IMG/VR virus record: IMGVR_UViG_3300036985_006490
Coordinates: 62,001-126,000 of that record
Origin: a virus
DNA length: 64,000 nucleotides
Direction: 5' to 3' (one strand)
The position numbers and the translations under genes were made by a program. The notes under the pieces were generated by a model. It worked only from the letters and a program-made list of their open reading frames with translations, ran no database searches and was not told where the DNA came from. Position 1 is the stretch's first letter. Each line of letters begins with the position of its first letter. This document shows, one piece after another, positions 1 to 7,985 of this stretch.

Positions 1-748
1 TTCTACCATCTGAAGACCTAAATAATCTTGGAATACCTCCAAAAAAAGTTTGACTTAAAAATCCAGGTTTAGACAATGCCGCGGCGTCAAATATTTTACT
101 TGTTTTAAGAAATTTTTGAATTACAGGAATATTTCTTTGAAGATTTGCCGGAGATGGGGCTTGTAATAATACTTTTAATCTACTTTGAAGCCCGACACTT
201 TTTTCACCAGCCCTTCCTAACAAAGTAATATAATCCATCAATGCGTTTTTCATACCTTTGAAAGGTCCTAAAGGTATCATGTCTAAAACTTTATTTACTT
301 TTTGTGCCCATCCATTTGCTCCTCCCGCAGCCTGTAAAAATTTTCCAACAGGTCCAGATTCTTTGGATAATACCCTAAGAGTGTCAAGTGCGGCATCGTA
401 TTGTTTACTCCCTTTCGCAGCGGTTTGTGCGGTTTTTAAAGCTGATTGTAATGCCTTTGTACTTTTTGATCCCAATTTTAACGCTCCCATTACTGGTTTT
501 GCCACCGCATCTCCAGCGTATGGAATGGCCGAAACTATACTTAAAACGCCAAATAACATATCCCCTTGGACAAAATAAGAAATACCATTTACTATGTCTA
601 CTATACCAGTTGGGTCAGCTAAACCTAATATTTCCATGGCAGTATTGTACCATTCCTCATTTAAAGTTTCTTGCTCTGTGTCTTCGGAAGGTCTATAAGT
701 TTCTTGAAGTCTGTTTAGTTGACTTTCAGTAATAATAATTTGAGACAT
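1..748 (-). CDS. Virion-type protein, 3' end outside window
   Basis: Open reading frame read from ATG at 748 to the window edge without a stop (249 codons visible), so the C-terminus is missing. The N-terminus reads MSQIIITESQLNRLQE; this ITESQL type of leader recurs in large marine and gut phage virion proteins as I recall them. Residues about 45-110 are Ala/Gly-rich and hydrophobic (segments around VQGDMLFGVLSIVSAIPYAG), followed by a Lys/Ala helical region. This looks like an internal or membrane-interacting virion protein, but no named family is recognised. A GATATTTATT element lies 12 bases upstream, as for other candidate virion genes here. Confidence 0.75.
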   Translation of the reverse strand, partial: MSQIIITESQLNRLQETYRPSEDTEQETLNEEWYNTAMEILGLADPTGIVDIVNGISYFVQGDMLFGVLSIVSAIPYAGDAVAKPVMGALKLGSKSTKALQSALKTAQTAAKGSKQYDAALDTLRVLSKESGPVGKFLQAAGGANGWAQKVNKVLDMIPLGPFKGMKNALMDYITLLGRAGEKSVGLQSRLKVLLQAPSPANLQRNIPVIQKFLKTSKIFDAAALSKPGFLSQTFFGGIPRLFRSSDGR

Positions 749-760
749 TTACAGTTTTTT

Positions 761-772
761 AAATAAATATCA
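761..772 (-). promoter_or_regulatory. Candidate late-promoter element TGATATTTATTT
   Basis: On the minus strand the sequence reads TGATATTTATTT, ending about 12 bases before the ATG at 748. Near-identical elements precede the genes starting at 4929, 12124 and 18136. Function as a promoter is inferred from recurrence and position only, and the region is very AT-rich. Confidence 0.4.
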
Positions 773-780
773 TTATAAAC

Positions 781-806
781 AAAAAAAAGGTCGTTAAGAC
801 CTTTTT
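781..806 (-). terminator. Rho-independent terminator after the 805-1665 methyltransferase
   Basis: Minus-strand hairpin AAAAGGTC / GACCTTTT with a 5-base loop, directly followed by a T run. It overlaps the stop codon of the methyltransferase gene and separates that operon from the next gene downstream. Confidence 0.8.
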
Positions 807-1665
807 AAGTTTTAGATTCAAAATCAAGAACTCCTTGTTTTTTTTGATTAATAAAATGTTGTACTCTTTTAGTCGCCACTTCACAATAATTCGAACTGAG
901 TTCGATTCCAATCCATCTGCGTCCTAAAATTTCTGCAGAAACCAAACTTGTTCCGCTTCCAGCGAAAGGATCCATAACAATATCATTTTTATACGTAAGA
1001 ATTTTTATCGCTTTAGTCGGGATATCCATTGAAAAAGTTGCCTTTGTTTGTTGTCTTGTATCCGCAAAATATTCCCATTGACCATACACCAAACTCATGA
1101 AGTCTTTCTTATCTTCATCTTGATACATGGTTTTCTTCTTTATTGTTCCGTCTTCTTGTTCAACATCAACAACTTCCCCAACCCACTGAGGTTCCCCTTT
1201 AACTTTCTTAATCCTATCTTTCTTATAAGCAAGGATTACACATTCTTTTGGATTGTAAATGTAAGGTGAAGATGGAGACATCCAAGAACCCCAAGCGGTG
1301 GTCTTGCTTCTGTGTGGTGCATTCTCATCAAGGTCAACAAGTCCATAAAATTTGAACCCAACCTTTTTCATAACAGACCAAAATTCTGACATGAACAATA
1401 CTCTACCACCTCTATCTTGGACGTTAATTTCATATGGAATATTGACCGCAATCCTCCCATCATCTTTAAGAACACGAAATGATTCACCCACCCATTCTTC
1501 TGTAAATTTCCAATATTCCTCCATCGATTGGTTATCGTCATGGTTATCGTAGTCAATACCGACATTATAAGGTGGAGAGGTAACAATTAAATCAATTATT
1601 GACTCAGGTAATTTACCCATCTCAACAACACAATCGCCATTTATAATCCTATTTGTTTCTAACAT
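805..1665 (-). CDS. DNA methyltransferase, beta-class amino-methyltransferase
   Basis: 286 residues. Catalytic motif IV TSPPYN lies near residue 30 and the SAM-binding motif DPFAGSG near residue 232, the order of beta-class N4-cytosine/N6-adenine methyltransferases. SPPY is more usual for N4-cytosine and DPPY for N6-adenine enzymes, so the methylated base is uncertain. It probably modifies phage DNA against host restriction. It overlaps the upstream nucleotidyltransferase gene by 7 bases and is the last gene before a terminator. It is one of three DNA methyltransferases in this window (with those at 12169 and 24963), and no restriction partner is adjacent to this one. Confidence 0.9.
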   Translation of the reverse strand: MLETNRIINGDCVVEMGKLPESIIDLIVTSPPYNVGIDYDNHDDNQSMEEYWKFTEEWVGESFRVLKDDGRIAVNIPYEINVQDRGGRVLFMSEFWSVMKKVGFKFYGLVDLDENAPHRSKTTAWGSWMSPSSPYIYNPKECVILAYKKDRIKKVKGEPQWVGEVVDVEQEDGTIKKKTMYQDEDKKDFMSLVYGQWEYFADTRQQTKATFSMDIPTKAIKILTYKNDIVMDPFAGSGTSLVSAEILGRRWIGIELSSNYCEVATKRVQHFINQKKQGVLDFESKT

Positions 1666-2066
1666 CGTAATTTACCTTCGTTTCTTAATTGTTCTCTAAT
1701 TTTGGTCGCAGAAATATCACTAACTTCTTGAGGTGGAATATGTTCTATAATATCATAACCAACACCTCTTCCGAAGTTTATCGATTCAATATCAGGTATT
1801 ATCATAACTTTCACCCTTTTGTCCACAATCAATTCCTCGAGTTCAAGGGAAATATTTTCATAAACTTGTTGTGCTGTAAATGGATTTTTATCATCAGGTT
1901 CGATATCCCTTACACAAATAAGAACATTTTTGCCATCGTTTAAGATTTCATCCACAATCCATCGGTGGCCCCCATGAAATGGCTGGAACCGCCCCACAAA
2001 CATAGAATACTGTTTCCCTCCAGTATTTTTCAATTTAGGGTCTCCTTCTACATGTATCTTTTTCAT
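1659..2066 (-). CDS. Nucleotidyltransferase (NadM/cytidylyltransferase-like)
   Basis: 135 residues. The [10 protein letters not shown] motif near residue 25 is the nucleotide-binding HxGH signature of the cytidylyltransferase-like superfamily, and ISATKIRE near the C-terminus is the second (ISxTxxR) signature. NMN adenylyltransferases of the NadM type share both, so NAD synthesis is possible; a sugar- or alcohol-phosphate nucleotidyltransferase is the alternative. The protein is shorter than cellular NadM (about 170 residues). It overlaps the APS-kinase-like gene upstream by 4 bases and the methyltransferase downstream, so the three are co-translated. Superfamily is secure; substrate is not. 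Confidence 0.85.
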   Translation of the reverse strand: MKKIHVEGDPKLKNTGGKQYSMFVGRFQPFHGGHRWIVDEILNDGKNVLICVRDIEPDDKNPFTAQQVYENISLELEELIVDKRVKVMIIPDIESINFGRGVGYDIIEHIPPQEVSDISATKIREQLRNEGKLRC

Positions 2067-2512
2067 TTTTGATTTGTTTTTATAAATTCAATTATCGTAT
2101 CAGCACAAACATCAATTGAAATATTTGTTGTGTTAATATCCAAGAAGTTTTCAGTTGGTTGCTGATACTCTTTAACGAAATAATCTTCTCTCCCCCTAAC
2201 TTCGGTGGTGTGTACATAAACTTCAATAAGATTATCCCCCATCTTTGATTTGAACTTATCTCTTTGGTCTTTATATGGAGACACCAAGGAAACAAATACG
2301 TGTTTACCTTTGTTATGAAGATATTCTGAAATTTGTTGTGCGAGTTCAATATTCTTTTTACGTCCAACTTCAGAATAATCCTTATTATCAAATAAATCCC
2401 TTAAATCATCTCCATCAATATGAAATACATCCGAACCCATGTTTAACATCATTTGTTTACATAGGGTTGTCTTACCTGAACCAGGTTGTCCTGTTAACCA
2501 AATTACTGACAT
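2063..2512 (-). CDS. Adenylylsulfate-kinase-like (CysC-type) P-loop kinase
   Basis: 149 residues. Walker A GQPGSGKTT lies at residues 8-16, HIDGDDLR at about 32-39 matches the DGDxxR substrate motif of APS kinases, and VSPYKDQRDK at about 78-87 matches the conserved SPY..RD. Family members phosphorylate adenylylsulfate at the 3' position; the phage substrate may differ because the C-terminal lid region is short. Pairing with the adjacent nucleotidyltransferase suggests a two-step activation pathway: one enzyme makes an adenylylated compound, the other phosphorylates a nucleotide-like product. That pairing is inference; the fold assignment is strong. Confidence 0.85.
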   Translation of the reverse strand: MSVIWLTGQPGSGKTTLCKQMMLNMGSDVFHIDGDDLRDLFDNKDYSEVGRKKNIELAQQISEYLHNKGKHVFVSLVSPYKDQRDKFKSKMGDNLIEVYVHTTEVRGREDYFVKEYQQPTENFLDINTTNISIDVCADTIIEFIKTNQK

Positions 2513-2733
2513 TTTTCTAAGTTTTTAATTTTACGATCCAAATAGAATGCCGCTTTCTTCAGGTCTTCAAGTTCCTTTGTTCGGTCTTTTACACCCGCTC
2601 TTGCAACATATTTTACCACGTTGAACAAATAAGCATCGTGGTCTAACCCCCAAGCTTCGCAAACCTTAATAACTTCGTACGGATTCTCTTCACCCCCATA
2701 ATGGTTCGGGTGATTTACCATTTCTTTATTCAT
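2503..2733 (-). CDS. DUF3310 family protein
   Basis: 76 residues from the ATG at 2733. The motif VNHPNHYG at the N-terminus followed by VVKYVARAG and LKKAAFYLDR is the classic DUF3310 pattern found in many tailed phages, where it sits with nucleotide-metabolism genes; its biochemical role is not established. A longer reading from 2820 is open, but the conserved domain begins immediately at MNKEMVNHP and the ATG overlaps the stop of a small upstream gene (ATGAATAA), which favours the short start. It overlaps the kinase gene by 10 bases. Confidence 0.9.
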   Translation of the reverse strand: MNKEMVNHPNHYGGEENPYEVIKVCEAWGLDHDAYLFNVVKYVARAGVKDRTKELEDLKKAAFYLDRKIKNLEKCQ

Positions 2734-2863
2734 TATTTTTTCCCCACTTTTTTCCAATGTATTCATTGTATCTATCATATTTTCTTGGACTATATAACAT
2801 CCAAACAAAATATATATCAATGAACCATTCTATCTTTTTGAGAATTTTTTTAATCTTTTCCAA
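2726..2863 (-). CDS. Small Trp/Tyr-rich protein, probable TTG start
   Basis: 45 codons from a TTG at 2863 to TAA at 2726. The product (ending SPRKYDRYNEYIGKKWGKNNE after a hydrophobic WFIDIYFVWMLY segment) has a composition typical of a real small membrane-associated protein rather than a shadow frame. It overlaps the end of the gene at 2850-3071 and its stop overlaps the DUF3310 start as ATGAATAA, consistent with coupling. No family recognised. The start is uncertain because no in-frame ATG lies between the upstream gene and the hydrophobic core. Confidence 0.5.
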   Translation of the reverse strand: MEKIKKILKKIEWFIDIYFVWMLYSPRKYDRYNEYIGKKWGKNNE

Positions 2864-3071
2864 AATATTGTTCGATAGTTTGAAGTCGTTCATCAGCATC
2901 TGCCAACATACGGAGAGCTTCTTCAGCATTCTCATAAAAATCTTTTGTTGAATGGTCACCAATACCTACTCCAGTATTACCCAACAAGTCCAAAGTTAAT
3001 AGCGCTTTTGCCTTATCTGCCTCTGCTGAGGTCTTTAACATTTTGATTAGATGTTTATTCATAACTTTCAT
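2850..3071 (-). CDS. Conserved T4-like phage small protein, unknown function
   Basis: 73 residues. Mostly helical, with the segments KAKALLTLDLLGNTGVGIGD and HSTKDFYENAEEALRMLADA. I recall closely similar proteins in T4-like cyanophages and marine phages, always without a function. An ATG start at 3071 is followed 3 codons later by another Met, so the start could shift slightly. It lies 2 bases downstream of the 60-residue gene at 3074-3256. Confidence 0.75.
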   Translation of the reverse strand: MKVMNKHLIKMLKTSAEADKAKALLTLDLLGNTGVGIGDHSTKDFYENAEEALRMLADADERLQTIEQYFGKD

Positions 3072-3073
3072 TT

Positions 3074-3256
3074 TTATTTAATTATATTCAGTATTTCTTT
3101 ATCGGGTTTTCCTTCGATGTGAAGATTATATATCAAGGAACAAGTGGTGTCTTGAAAAAGTAACATCTCACTTTTACCGTAATATTCTTTTAATTTACCT
3201 TCTTTGAGGGCTGAGACACATTGGTCAAGGGTCACCCATCTCTTGTTGAAACTCAT
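3074..3256 (-). CDS. Small conserved phage protein, unknown function
   Basis: 60 residues, MSFNKRWVTLDQCVSALKEG at the N-terminus and KPDKEILNII at the end, predicted helical with no Cys pair or signal peptide. The spacing on both sides (2 and 18 bases) and coding composition fit the run of minus-strand genes. No domain recognised. Confidence 0.7.
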   Translation of the reverse strand: MSFNKRWVTLDQCVSALKEGKLKEYYGKSEMLLFQDTTCSLIYNLHIEGKPDKEILNIIK

Positions 3257-3274
3257 TTTAAAAATATAAGAATT

Positions 3275-4054
3275 TTAGTTCGTAGAGTCAAAGTTGTTTG
3301 CCTTCTCAAAATTAACCACTTGAAAAATATAAGACATCACTTTTCTTTTGATGATAGGAACCATTGTTTCCTCAAAAGGAAAATTCTGTGAGCATTTGAT
3401 TTCAAATATGGGTAAATGCTTATAGAATTCTGTTTGATTCCATTTTGAATTAGTGTTAATAATTTCTGTCAGGGTTTTTTCATCAACACCACCATCAGAA
3501 ATTAACCCCAAGTATGTTCGATTTGTAGATTTGTCTTTCTTATCAGGTCTAATTTCATACTCCCAAACGTATAATTTTTCTTTAGATTTCTGATAGAAAA
3601 AAATATATCCTGATCCAGCGACTAAGTTGTTCTTGTTTTTCCTAAGATACAAGTCAATCGATTCGAAAGCGATATTCCATATTGATTTAGCAATGTTAAA
3701 GGCATCAAATAATTTTGGACCTGAGAATTTCAGAGTCTTATCTAATTCATCTTCTTCTTTATCACTTAATTTTCTTGGTTTTTTTGGAGTCAATTCCTTA
3801 ACCAATATTTCATCATCAAAAGATTCAAACTTTTTGTTGGTTAATAACAGTGTATTTTCCTTAGAAATTGATTGAATGTTTGCCAAGTGTAATGATAACT
3901 CCACAAAATTTGGGTATAGTTCAAACTTGTCAAAACTCTTATCACATTTCTGTAGATAGTCCAACAATGTGTATTTGTTGTATTCAAAATCCAATGGCTC
4001 TTTGTAAATCCATTCAGGATCTAATTGGAATGATATCTTTTTCTTTCTACCCAT
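3275..4054 (-). CDS. Hypothetical phage protein (MGRKKKISFQLDPEW family)
   Basis: 259 residues. Starts MGRKKKISFQLDPEW, then a helical region, an acidic/basic linker near residue 100 (PKKPRKLSDKEEDELD) and a C-terminal part rich in aromatic residues. I recall similar proteins in T4-like marine phages, none with an assigned role. No catalytic motif is visible. The basic N-terminus followed by an acidic middle could suit a nucleic-acid or scaffold partner, but that is a guess. Confidence 0.7.
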   Translation of the reverse strand: MGRKKKISFQLDPEWIYKEPLDFEYNKYTLLDYLQKCDKSFDKFELYPNFVELSLHLANIQSISKENTLLLTNKKFESFDDEILVKELTPKKPRKLSDKEEDELDKTLKFSGPKLFDAFNIAKSIWNIAFESIDLYLRKNKNNLVAGSGYIFFYQKSKEKLYVWEYEIRPDKKDKSTNRTYLGLISDGGVDEKTLTEIINTNSKWNQTEFYKHLPIFEIKCSQNFPFEETMVPIIKRKVMSYIFQVVNFEKANNFDSTN

Positions 4055-4080
4055 ACAAAAATTATAATGGTTAAATACTT

Positions 4081-4929
4081 TTAATCAATTCTCATGATGA
4101 AAAATAAATCTCCATCAACAAAAACCTCATCAGCACTACCATCATATCTATTAAGGGTATGTCCGTATCCGTCAGTATTTATAATTTCTTCGATGAATTT
4201 CTTTTTATTGATGTAGTTTGAAAAATCTAACCCAAAATCATCTATAAATTGCATAGGATTTCTTTTAACCTCACGTACATTATCGTCAATTACTTGACTA
4301 ACTAAGTCTTCAGGGTAGTCACCATCGGGGTCACCCTTTATCATTTCAATTTCCTCATCAAATTCTTCAACAATACCTTCCAACTCTTTGATTTTTCTAC
4401 GGTACCACTCATCGTTTTCTCCTCCCAAACCATTCAAAAATTGTTCAATGCTTCTATTAAGACGGTCTTTTCTCATTTCGAAAATATCAACTTGTTCTTT
4501 TTGCTTATTAGACAACATTCTTTTATCGTCATCTAAATAACTTTCAGGGTTACTATAAACATCATCTTCATAAAAATCTTTGGCATAATAAGATACTTCT
4601 TCTTCGTCAATAAATTCTTCCAAAAGTGACCTACTAAACCCTTCATATCCCATTTCATCTATCATTTCTTCAAGAGATTGTTTCGAGCTTGACATCATCT
4701 CATTGTCAGTACCAACAGTAAAAACTCCATCAACACCTTCTACCTCAAATTCATCTGTGTCATAATAAGAACCTCTATGCTCAATATCTGAAATAGAAAC
4801 TTCATCTGGATCTTCGCCATTCTCAATCAACCACTCATAAAGCACATTAGCCTTTACGTCAATCATGTCCACGGGGCCCTTAGTTGAATCTTGTTCTGGT
4901 AATATTCCTTTAATCATCGAAAATTTCAT
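4081..4929 (-). CDS. Acidic protein with head-targeting-like leader
   Basis: 282 residues, strongly acidic (runs such as EFDEEIEMIKGDPDGDYPED). The N-terminus MKFSMIKGILPEQ has the pattern Met-Lys-aromatic-hydrophobic ending in L-x-E at residue 12, similar to the capsid-targeting leaders of T4 internal proteins that the head protease cuts after (I/L)-x-E. A GATATTTATTAA element ends 11 bases upstream. No domain is recognised in the body. I infer an internal virion protein; an ordinary cytoplasmic acidic protein is the alternative. Confidence 0.65.
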   Translation of the reverse strand: MKFSMIKGILPEQDSTKGPVDMIDVKANVLYEWLIENGEDPDEVSISDIEHRGSYYDTDEFEVEGVDGVFTVGTDNEMMSSSKQSLEEMIDEMGYEGFSRSLLEEFIDEEEVSYYAKDFYEDDVYSNPESYLDDDKRMLSNKQKEQVDIFEMRKDRLNRSIEQFLNGLGGENDEWYRRKIKELEGIVEEFDEEIEMIKGDPDGDYPEDLVSQVIDDNVREVKRNPMQFIDDFGLDFSNYINKKKFIEEIINTDGYGHTLNRYDGSADEVFVDGDLFFIMRID

Positions 4930-4940
4930 CAGTTTTTTAT

Positions 4941-4952
4941 TTAATAAATATC
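4941..4952 (-). promoter_or_regulatory. Candidate late-promoter element GATATTTATTAA
   Basis: Minus-strand GATATTTATTAA preceded by ATAAA, 11 bases from the ATG at 4929. The 14-base string AAAGATATTTATTA occurs identically before the gene starting at 18136. Promoter role inferred. Confidence 0.45.
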
Positions 4953-5016
4953 TTTATGCAATATAATTAAAGTAAGGAACTATTTATAAACATAAACAAA
5001 TTAAATTATTATCACT

Positions 5017-5175
5017 ATGAGCTGCGGATGCAAAAATAACAATCAATCACAGGCACAAACTCAACAACAAGTTCAATCCTCTCAATTAGCGAAAGAACAA
5101 CAAACTGAGAGTGTTAAATCTGCTATCAAAAAAACTGTAGAGAAGTATTATAACGTAAATAAAACTTCTAAATAA
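5017..5175 (+). CDS. Small CGC-motif, Gln-rich protein
   Basis: 52 residues, MSCGCKNNN followed by a Gln-rich stretch and a helical Lys-rich C-terminus (KSAIKKTVEKYYNVNK). The two Cys at positions 3 and 5 are its only cysteines. It is the first of a short plus-strand group (5017-7039), lies 23 bases before a strong terminator, and is preceded by CTATTTATAAACA, which also precedes the gene starting at 39621. No family assigned. Confidence 0.65.
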   Translation: MSCGCKNNNQSQAQTQQQVQSSQLAKEQQTESVKSAIKKTVEKYYNVNKTSK

Positions 5176-5197
5176 GTTTAGGTAAAAGGGATATATG

Positions 5198-5226
5198 AAA
5201 GGGACAATTTTTTTGTCCCTTTTTAT
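5198..5226 (+). terminator. Rho-independent terminator after the 52-residue gene
   Basis: Perfect 10-base stem AAAGGGACAA / TTGTCCCTTT with a 5-T loop, followed by TTTTATATTTATT. It ends 10 bases before the ATG at 5237, so the next gene must have its own start or depend on readthrough. Confidence 0.85.
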
Positions 5227-5236
5227 ATTTATTGAT

Positions 5237-6235
5237 ATGGATTTTCAAGAACTTATAGATGATTTACACGATGGAGGAGATCTCGCCAAATCTTTTTTTG
5301 GAGATTTTCAAACATTTTTTGCCGTGTTGGCTAAAAGAGGTTATTTAGACCAAATAGATATTGAGGATTCGGAAATACAAAATGAATTATTACTTTTCCT
5401 GAAAAAATCTTATCCTCAACAATTCAATCAATTCATAATGGATAAGTTAACCGATTTGGAAATCGATGAAGATGGTAGAGTATTCTTAGACCTTTCGGAC
5501 CTATCAGACTTATCAGAATTGTTTTGTGATAGTCCAAGAAATGGTTTATCTAAATCCATGGTTGAACAAATTATGAATGGTGAATTTGATAATTGGTTTG
5601 AATACACAACAAACTCAGTTGAAGAAAAATATGATGATGTTATTTCTGAATTGAATCCAAAGAATCATAAAATATTGGCAGATTACATTGTTGACGCGTT
5701 ACAAAATATTCAAATTAATCCTGAAACTGAAGTACTTTCCGAAATTGCTGATGAACAGGGACATCCTGAATATGTAATAGTTGATTCATCCGTCGTAGAA
5801 ACAATTTTGGATGACAAAGAAACAATGTCTCGCCTATTAAACAACGAACTCGAAGACCTTGATACCAATTTGTACCACATATACCGTAATGCTTACTCAT
5901 CAGCATATGAAAGTGATGTAATTGATTTAATTTTCAGTGAATTACAGGAATATGTAGAGGGTAAAGGTCAATTTTACTCAATACCTCATAGATTCAAAAA
6001 AGACACTGTAACTCAAAGGTTTACAATACCAGTCGCTTCCAACTTTTATGAAATAATTGATGACTATTTACGAGATAATGTAAACACTGGTAGTAGAGGT
6101 TTATTAGAATACTATGCGTCATACATATCATTACTTGTAGATAACTTCGATTGTTTAACAGTACATGCCCCAGATTATCCTGATTACAGTGAAATCAAAA
6201 ATAATATCAATGAAATTTTCACAGATTATCTGTAA
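5237..6235 (+). CDS. Acidic hypothetical phage protein
   Basis: 332 residues from the ATG at 5237 (MDFQELIDDL). The frame is open further upstream, but that part would run through the terminator hairpin, so the internal ATG is preferred. The protein is acidic and helical, with a curious DLSDLSDLSEL repeat near residue 90. The upstream TATATTTATTGAT resembles the late-promoter element but leaves almost no leader. No domain recognised. It is divergent from the minus-strand gene at 4081-4929, which is similarly acidic. Confidence 0.7.
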   Translation: MDFQELIDDLHDGGDLAKSFFGDFQTFFAVLAKRGYLDQIDIEDSEIQNELLLFLKKSYPQQFNQFIMDKLTDLEIDEDGRVFLDLSDLSDLSELFCDSPRNGLSKSMVEQIMNGEFDNWFEYTTNSVEEKYDDVISELNPKNHKILADYIVDALQNIQINPETEVLSEIADEQGHPEYVIVDSSVVETILDDKETMSRLLNNELEDLDTNLYHIYRNAYSSAYESDVIDLIFSELQEYVEGKGQFYSIPHRFKKDTVTQRFTIPVASNFYEIIDDYLRDNVNTGSRGLLEYYASYISLLVDNFDCLTVHAPDYPDYSEIKNNINEIFTDYL

Positions 6236-6292
6236 AAATTCTATTCTTTTTGTTTTTTTATTTTCTTATCATTCAACAAATTAGAGAATTTA

Positions 6293-7039
6293 ATGATACT
6301 TAAAAAAACAAATAGTAGAGTCTACATTATAAATTTATTTTCAGACTTTTTACTAACAAAAATTCCTCACAGCGAAGAATCAATTTTTTCCGTAGTTGAT
6401 TGTAATAACTTTGTAATTATAAAGGGTAAAACTACTCATAAAGAAATTTTAGATATAAGTTCAATTACAAAAGAATTTAACGAAAAGTATGAACCATCTA
6501 AGCCAGTATCACATACAATAGATTTAATTGAGTATAATAGTAAGTTACCTAAAGTAAAAAACTTAGAATTCATTTTACATAAATCTGAAAATTGTTCTTA
6601 CCATAAAAATCAAGTTGAAAAATTTTTAATTAGTGAATCATCTGTTGATTATAAAGGTTTCCCTTCAGAACTTACTGATGAGGAATTAGTTATCACATCA
6701 GAATTTCCTCATGGTTATTCATTACATCAAGGGAGATTGATATATCTTTACGGTAAACATATTTTTTATAACATCACAACTAACTATACTGGATCATCCA
6801 TAATCTTTAATTTATCATTGGATAAAAATGAAGAAAATGAAAACATAATTTCCATTTTTAATGTTGATAAAAATTCTGAGGATGAGAAATTAAAATCAGC
6901 TATATTAGACGTATTTGATTTCGATGTGTCATCCATGTCCTCTGAAATGAAAAAAGTGGATTGGAGTATTGAACTCACAAATCCACTCGAAGATTATTCT
7001 TTTGTAAAAAAGAAAAATAAAGATTTTATTATTTTTTAA
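6293..7039 (+). CDS. Hypothetical phage protein next to the redox genes
   Basis: 248 residues. Starts MILKKTNSRVYIINLFSDF, with alternating beta-type segments and a central EFPHGYSLHQGRLIYLYGKH block. I recall proteins of this type in T4-like marine phages without a function. It has no signal peptide and few Cys. Its stop overlaps the end of the convergent glutaredoxin gene by 4 bases. Its composition is more AT-rich than the neighbouring minus-strand genes. Confidence 0.65.
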   Translation: MILKKTNSRVYIINLFSDFLLTKIPHSEESIFSVVDCNNFVIIKGKTTHKEILDISSITKEFNEKYEPSKPVSHTIDLIEYNSKLPKVKNLEFILHKSENCSYHKNQVEKFLISESSVDYKGFPSELTDEELVITSEFPHGYSLHQGRLIYLYGKHIFYNITTNYTGSSIIFNLSLDKNEENENIISIFNVDKNSEDEKLKSAILDVFDFDVSSMSSEMKKVDWSIELTNPLEDYSFVKKKNKDFIIF

Positions 7040-7335
7040 ATGATACCGACATTTTTTCGGTGTTCTTTAATTATTTGAATTGCCTCAGTCAACTCATTAT
7101 AATTTTTATCAGGAGTGTATAGAAAGGACTTATAATCCTTCCTATTTCCCTCAATAATAAGTAATGCTGGTATTAAATCATTGTCTGTTATTTCACTGAA
7201 TACATCATATTCATCTTTATATTCATCGATATCTCTATCGAAAAACTCTATACCTTCTTCAGTTAACATTTTTTTGAAGTCAACACAGAAAGGACATCCT
7301 TTCATGGTATAGACAATAACATTCAAATCTTTCAT
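7036..7335 (-). CDS. Glutaredoxin
   Basis: 99 residues. CPFC active site at about residues 15-18 (YTMKGCPFCVDF), a short thioredoxin fold, and the cis-proline region LIPALLII near residue 60. It would reduce disulfides, typically feeding ribonucleotide reductase in phages. It lies 5 bases downstream of the thioredoxin gene, so the two form a redox pair. The tail after residue 75 is longer than in minimal glutaredoxins. Confidence 0.9.
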   Translation of the reverse strand: MKDLNVIVYTMKGCPFCVDFKKMLTEEGIEFFDRDIDEYKDEYDVFSEITDNDLIPALLIIEGNRKDYKSFLYTPDKNYNELTEAIQIIKEHRKNVGII

Positions 7336-7340
7336 AATTA

Positions 7341-7658
7341 TTAATCTAATAATGTAAGAAGTTGATCTGGTGACATCACACCTGGTCTTGAAAAAGTTTC
7401 CTCACCATTCTCGAATATTTTAATCGTCGGAACACCCCTAACATTCCATTCCTTCATAAGGTCCATATCTTGTTCAATGTCAAATTTATAAACGCTATAT
7501 TTTGGTGTTCCTTTTTGTATTAAAGATTCATTAACTTTTTCAAGGTTACCCAACATTATTTTACACGGTCCACACCAAGTCGCAAATAGGTCAAGTACGA
7601 AGTTTTCCTTGTTGTTAATTTTTTGTTTTAGTTCTTCACTTGTTAGTTGTTTTGTCAT
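7341..7658 (-). CDS. Thioredoxin
   Basis: 105 residues, full family length. WCGPCK active site at about residues 28-33 and the cis-proline loop RGVPTIKIF near residue 76. It overlaps the upstream 114-residue gene by 23 bases. Its role is disulfide reduction for nucleotide reduction or, as in T7, possibly as a DNA polymerase processivity factor; nothing here decides between them. Confidence 0.95.
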   Translation of the reverse strand: MTKQLTSEELKQKINNKENFVLDLFATWCGPCKIMLGNLEKVNESLIQKGTPKYSVYKFDIEQDMDLMKEWNVRGVPTIKIFENGEETFSRPGVMSPDQLLTLLD

Positions 7659-7980
7659 TGTTAAATTGTTTTATAAGTTGTTTTAAAAAAATTGTTAATT
7701 CACTTTCTTGATTTTGTTTATAATAAACAACTAAATTCACATCGGTAGTATTCAATAATAAATACAAATAGAATCCTTGTTTTGTTTTGAAAATTATTTT
7801 TTCGAGTATAATTTTTCCTGAACCTGCGTCTACATCAATTAGTCCTTTACTCCAAACGACTTCGAAACTTCTACCATTCAAGAATTTGAAAATAGAATCG
7901 TCAGGAAAATTGATTTGGATCGATGACAAAACCCCTAAAGATTTTTCATTATTCTTTATAAATTTTGGTTTTTTTATCAT
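7636..7980 (-). CDS. Hypothetical protein upstream of thioredoxin
   Basis: 114 residues. Beta-rich pattern (SIQINFPDD, FEVVWSKGLIDVDAGSGKIIL) and a Gln/Asn/Lys-rich C-terminus. No domain recognised. The 23-base overlap with thioredoxin and the 5-base gap from the PcfJ-like gene place it in one transcript with both. Confidence 0.65.
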   Translation of the reverse strand: MIKKPKFIKNNEKSLGVLSSIQINFPDDSIFKFLNGRSFEVVWSKGLIDVDAGSGKIILEKIIFKTKQGFYLYLLLNTTDVNLVVYYKQNQESELTIFLKQLIKQFNNDKTTNK

Positions 7981-7985
7981 AGTAA

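Noticed and set aside
258-732. Plus-strand ORFs opposite the first gene
   Set aside because: They overlap an uninterrupted minus-strand frame with a recognisable virion-type N-terminus; composition is that of an antisense shadow.
7040-7075. Terminator hairpin ACCGA/TCGGT at the convergent gene ends
   Set aside because: The stem is only five bases and lies inside the glutaredoxin coding end, so support is too weak.
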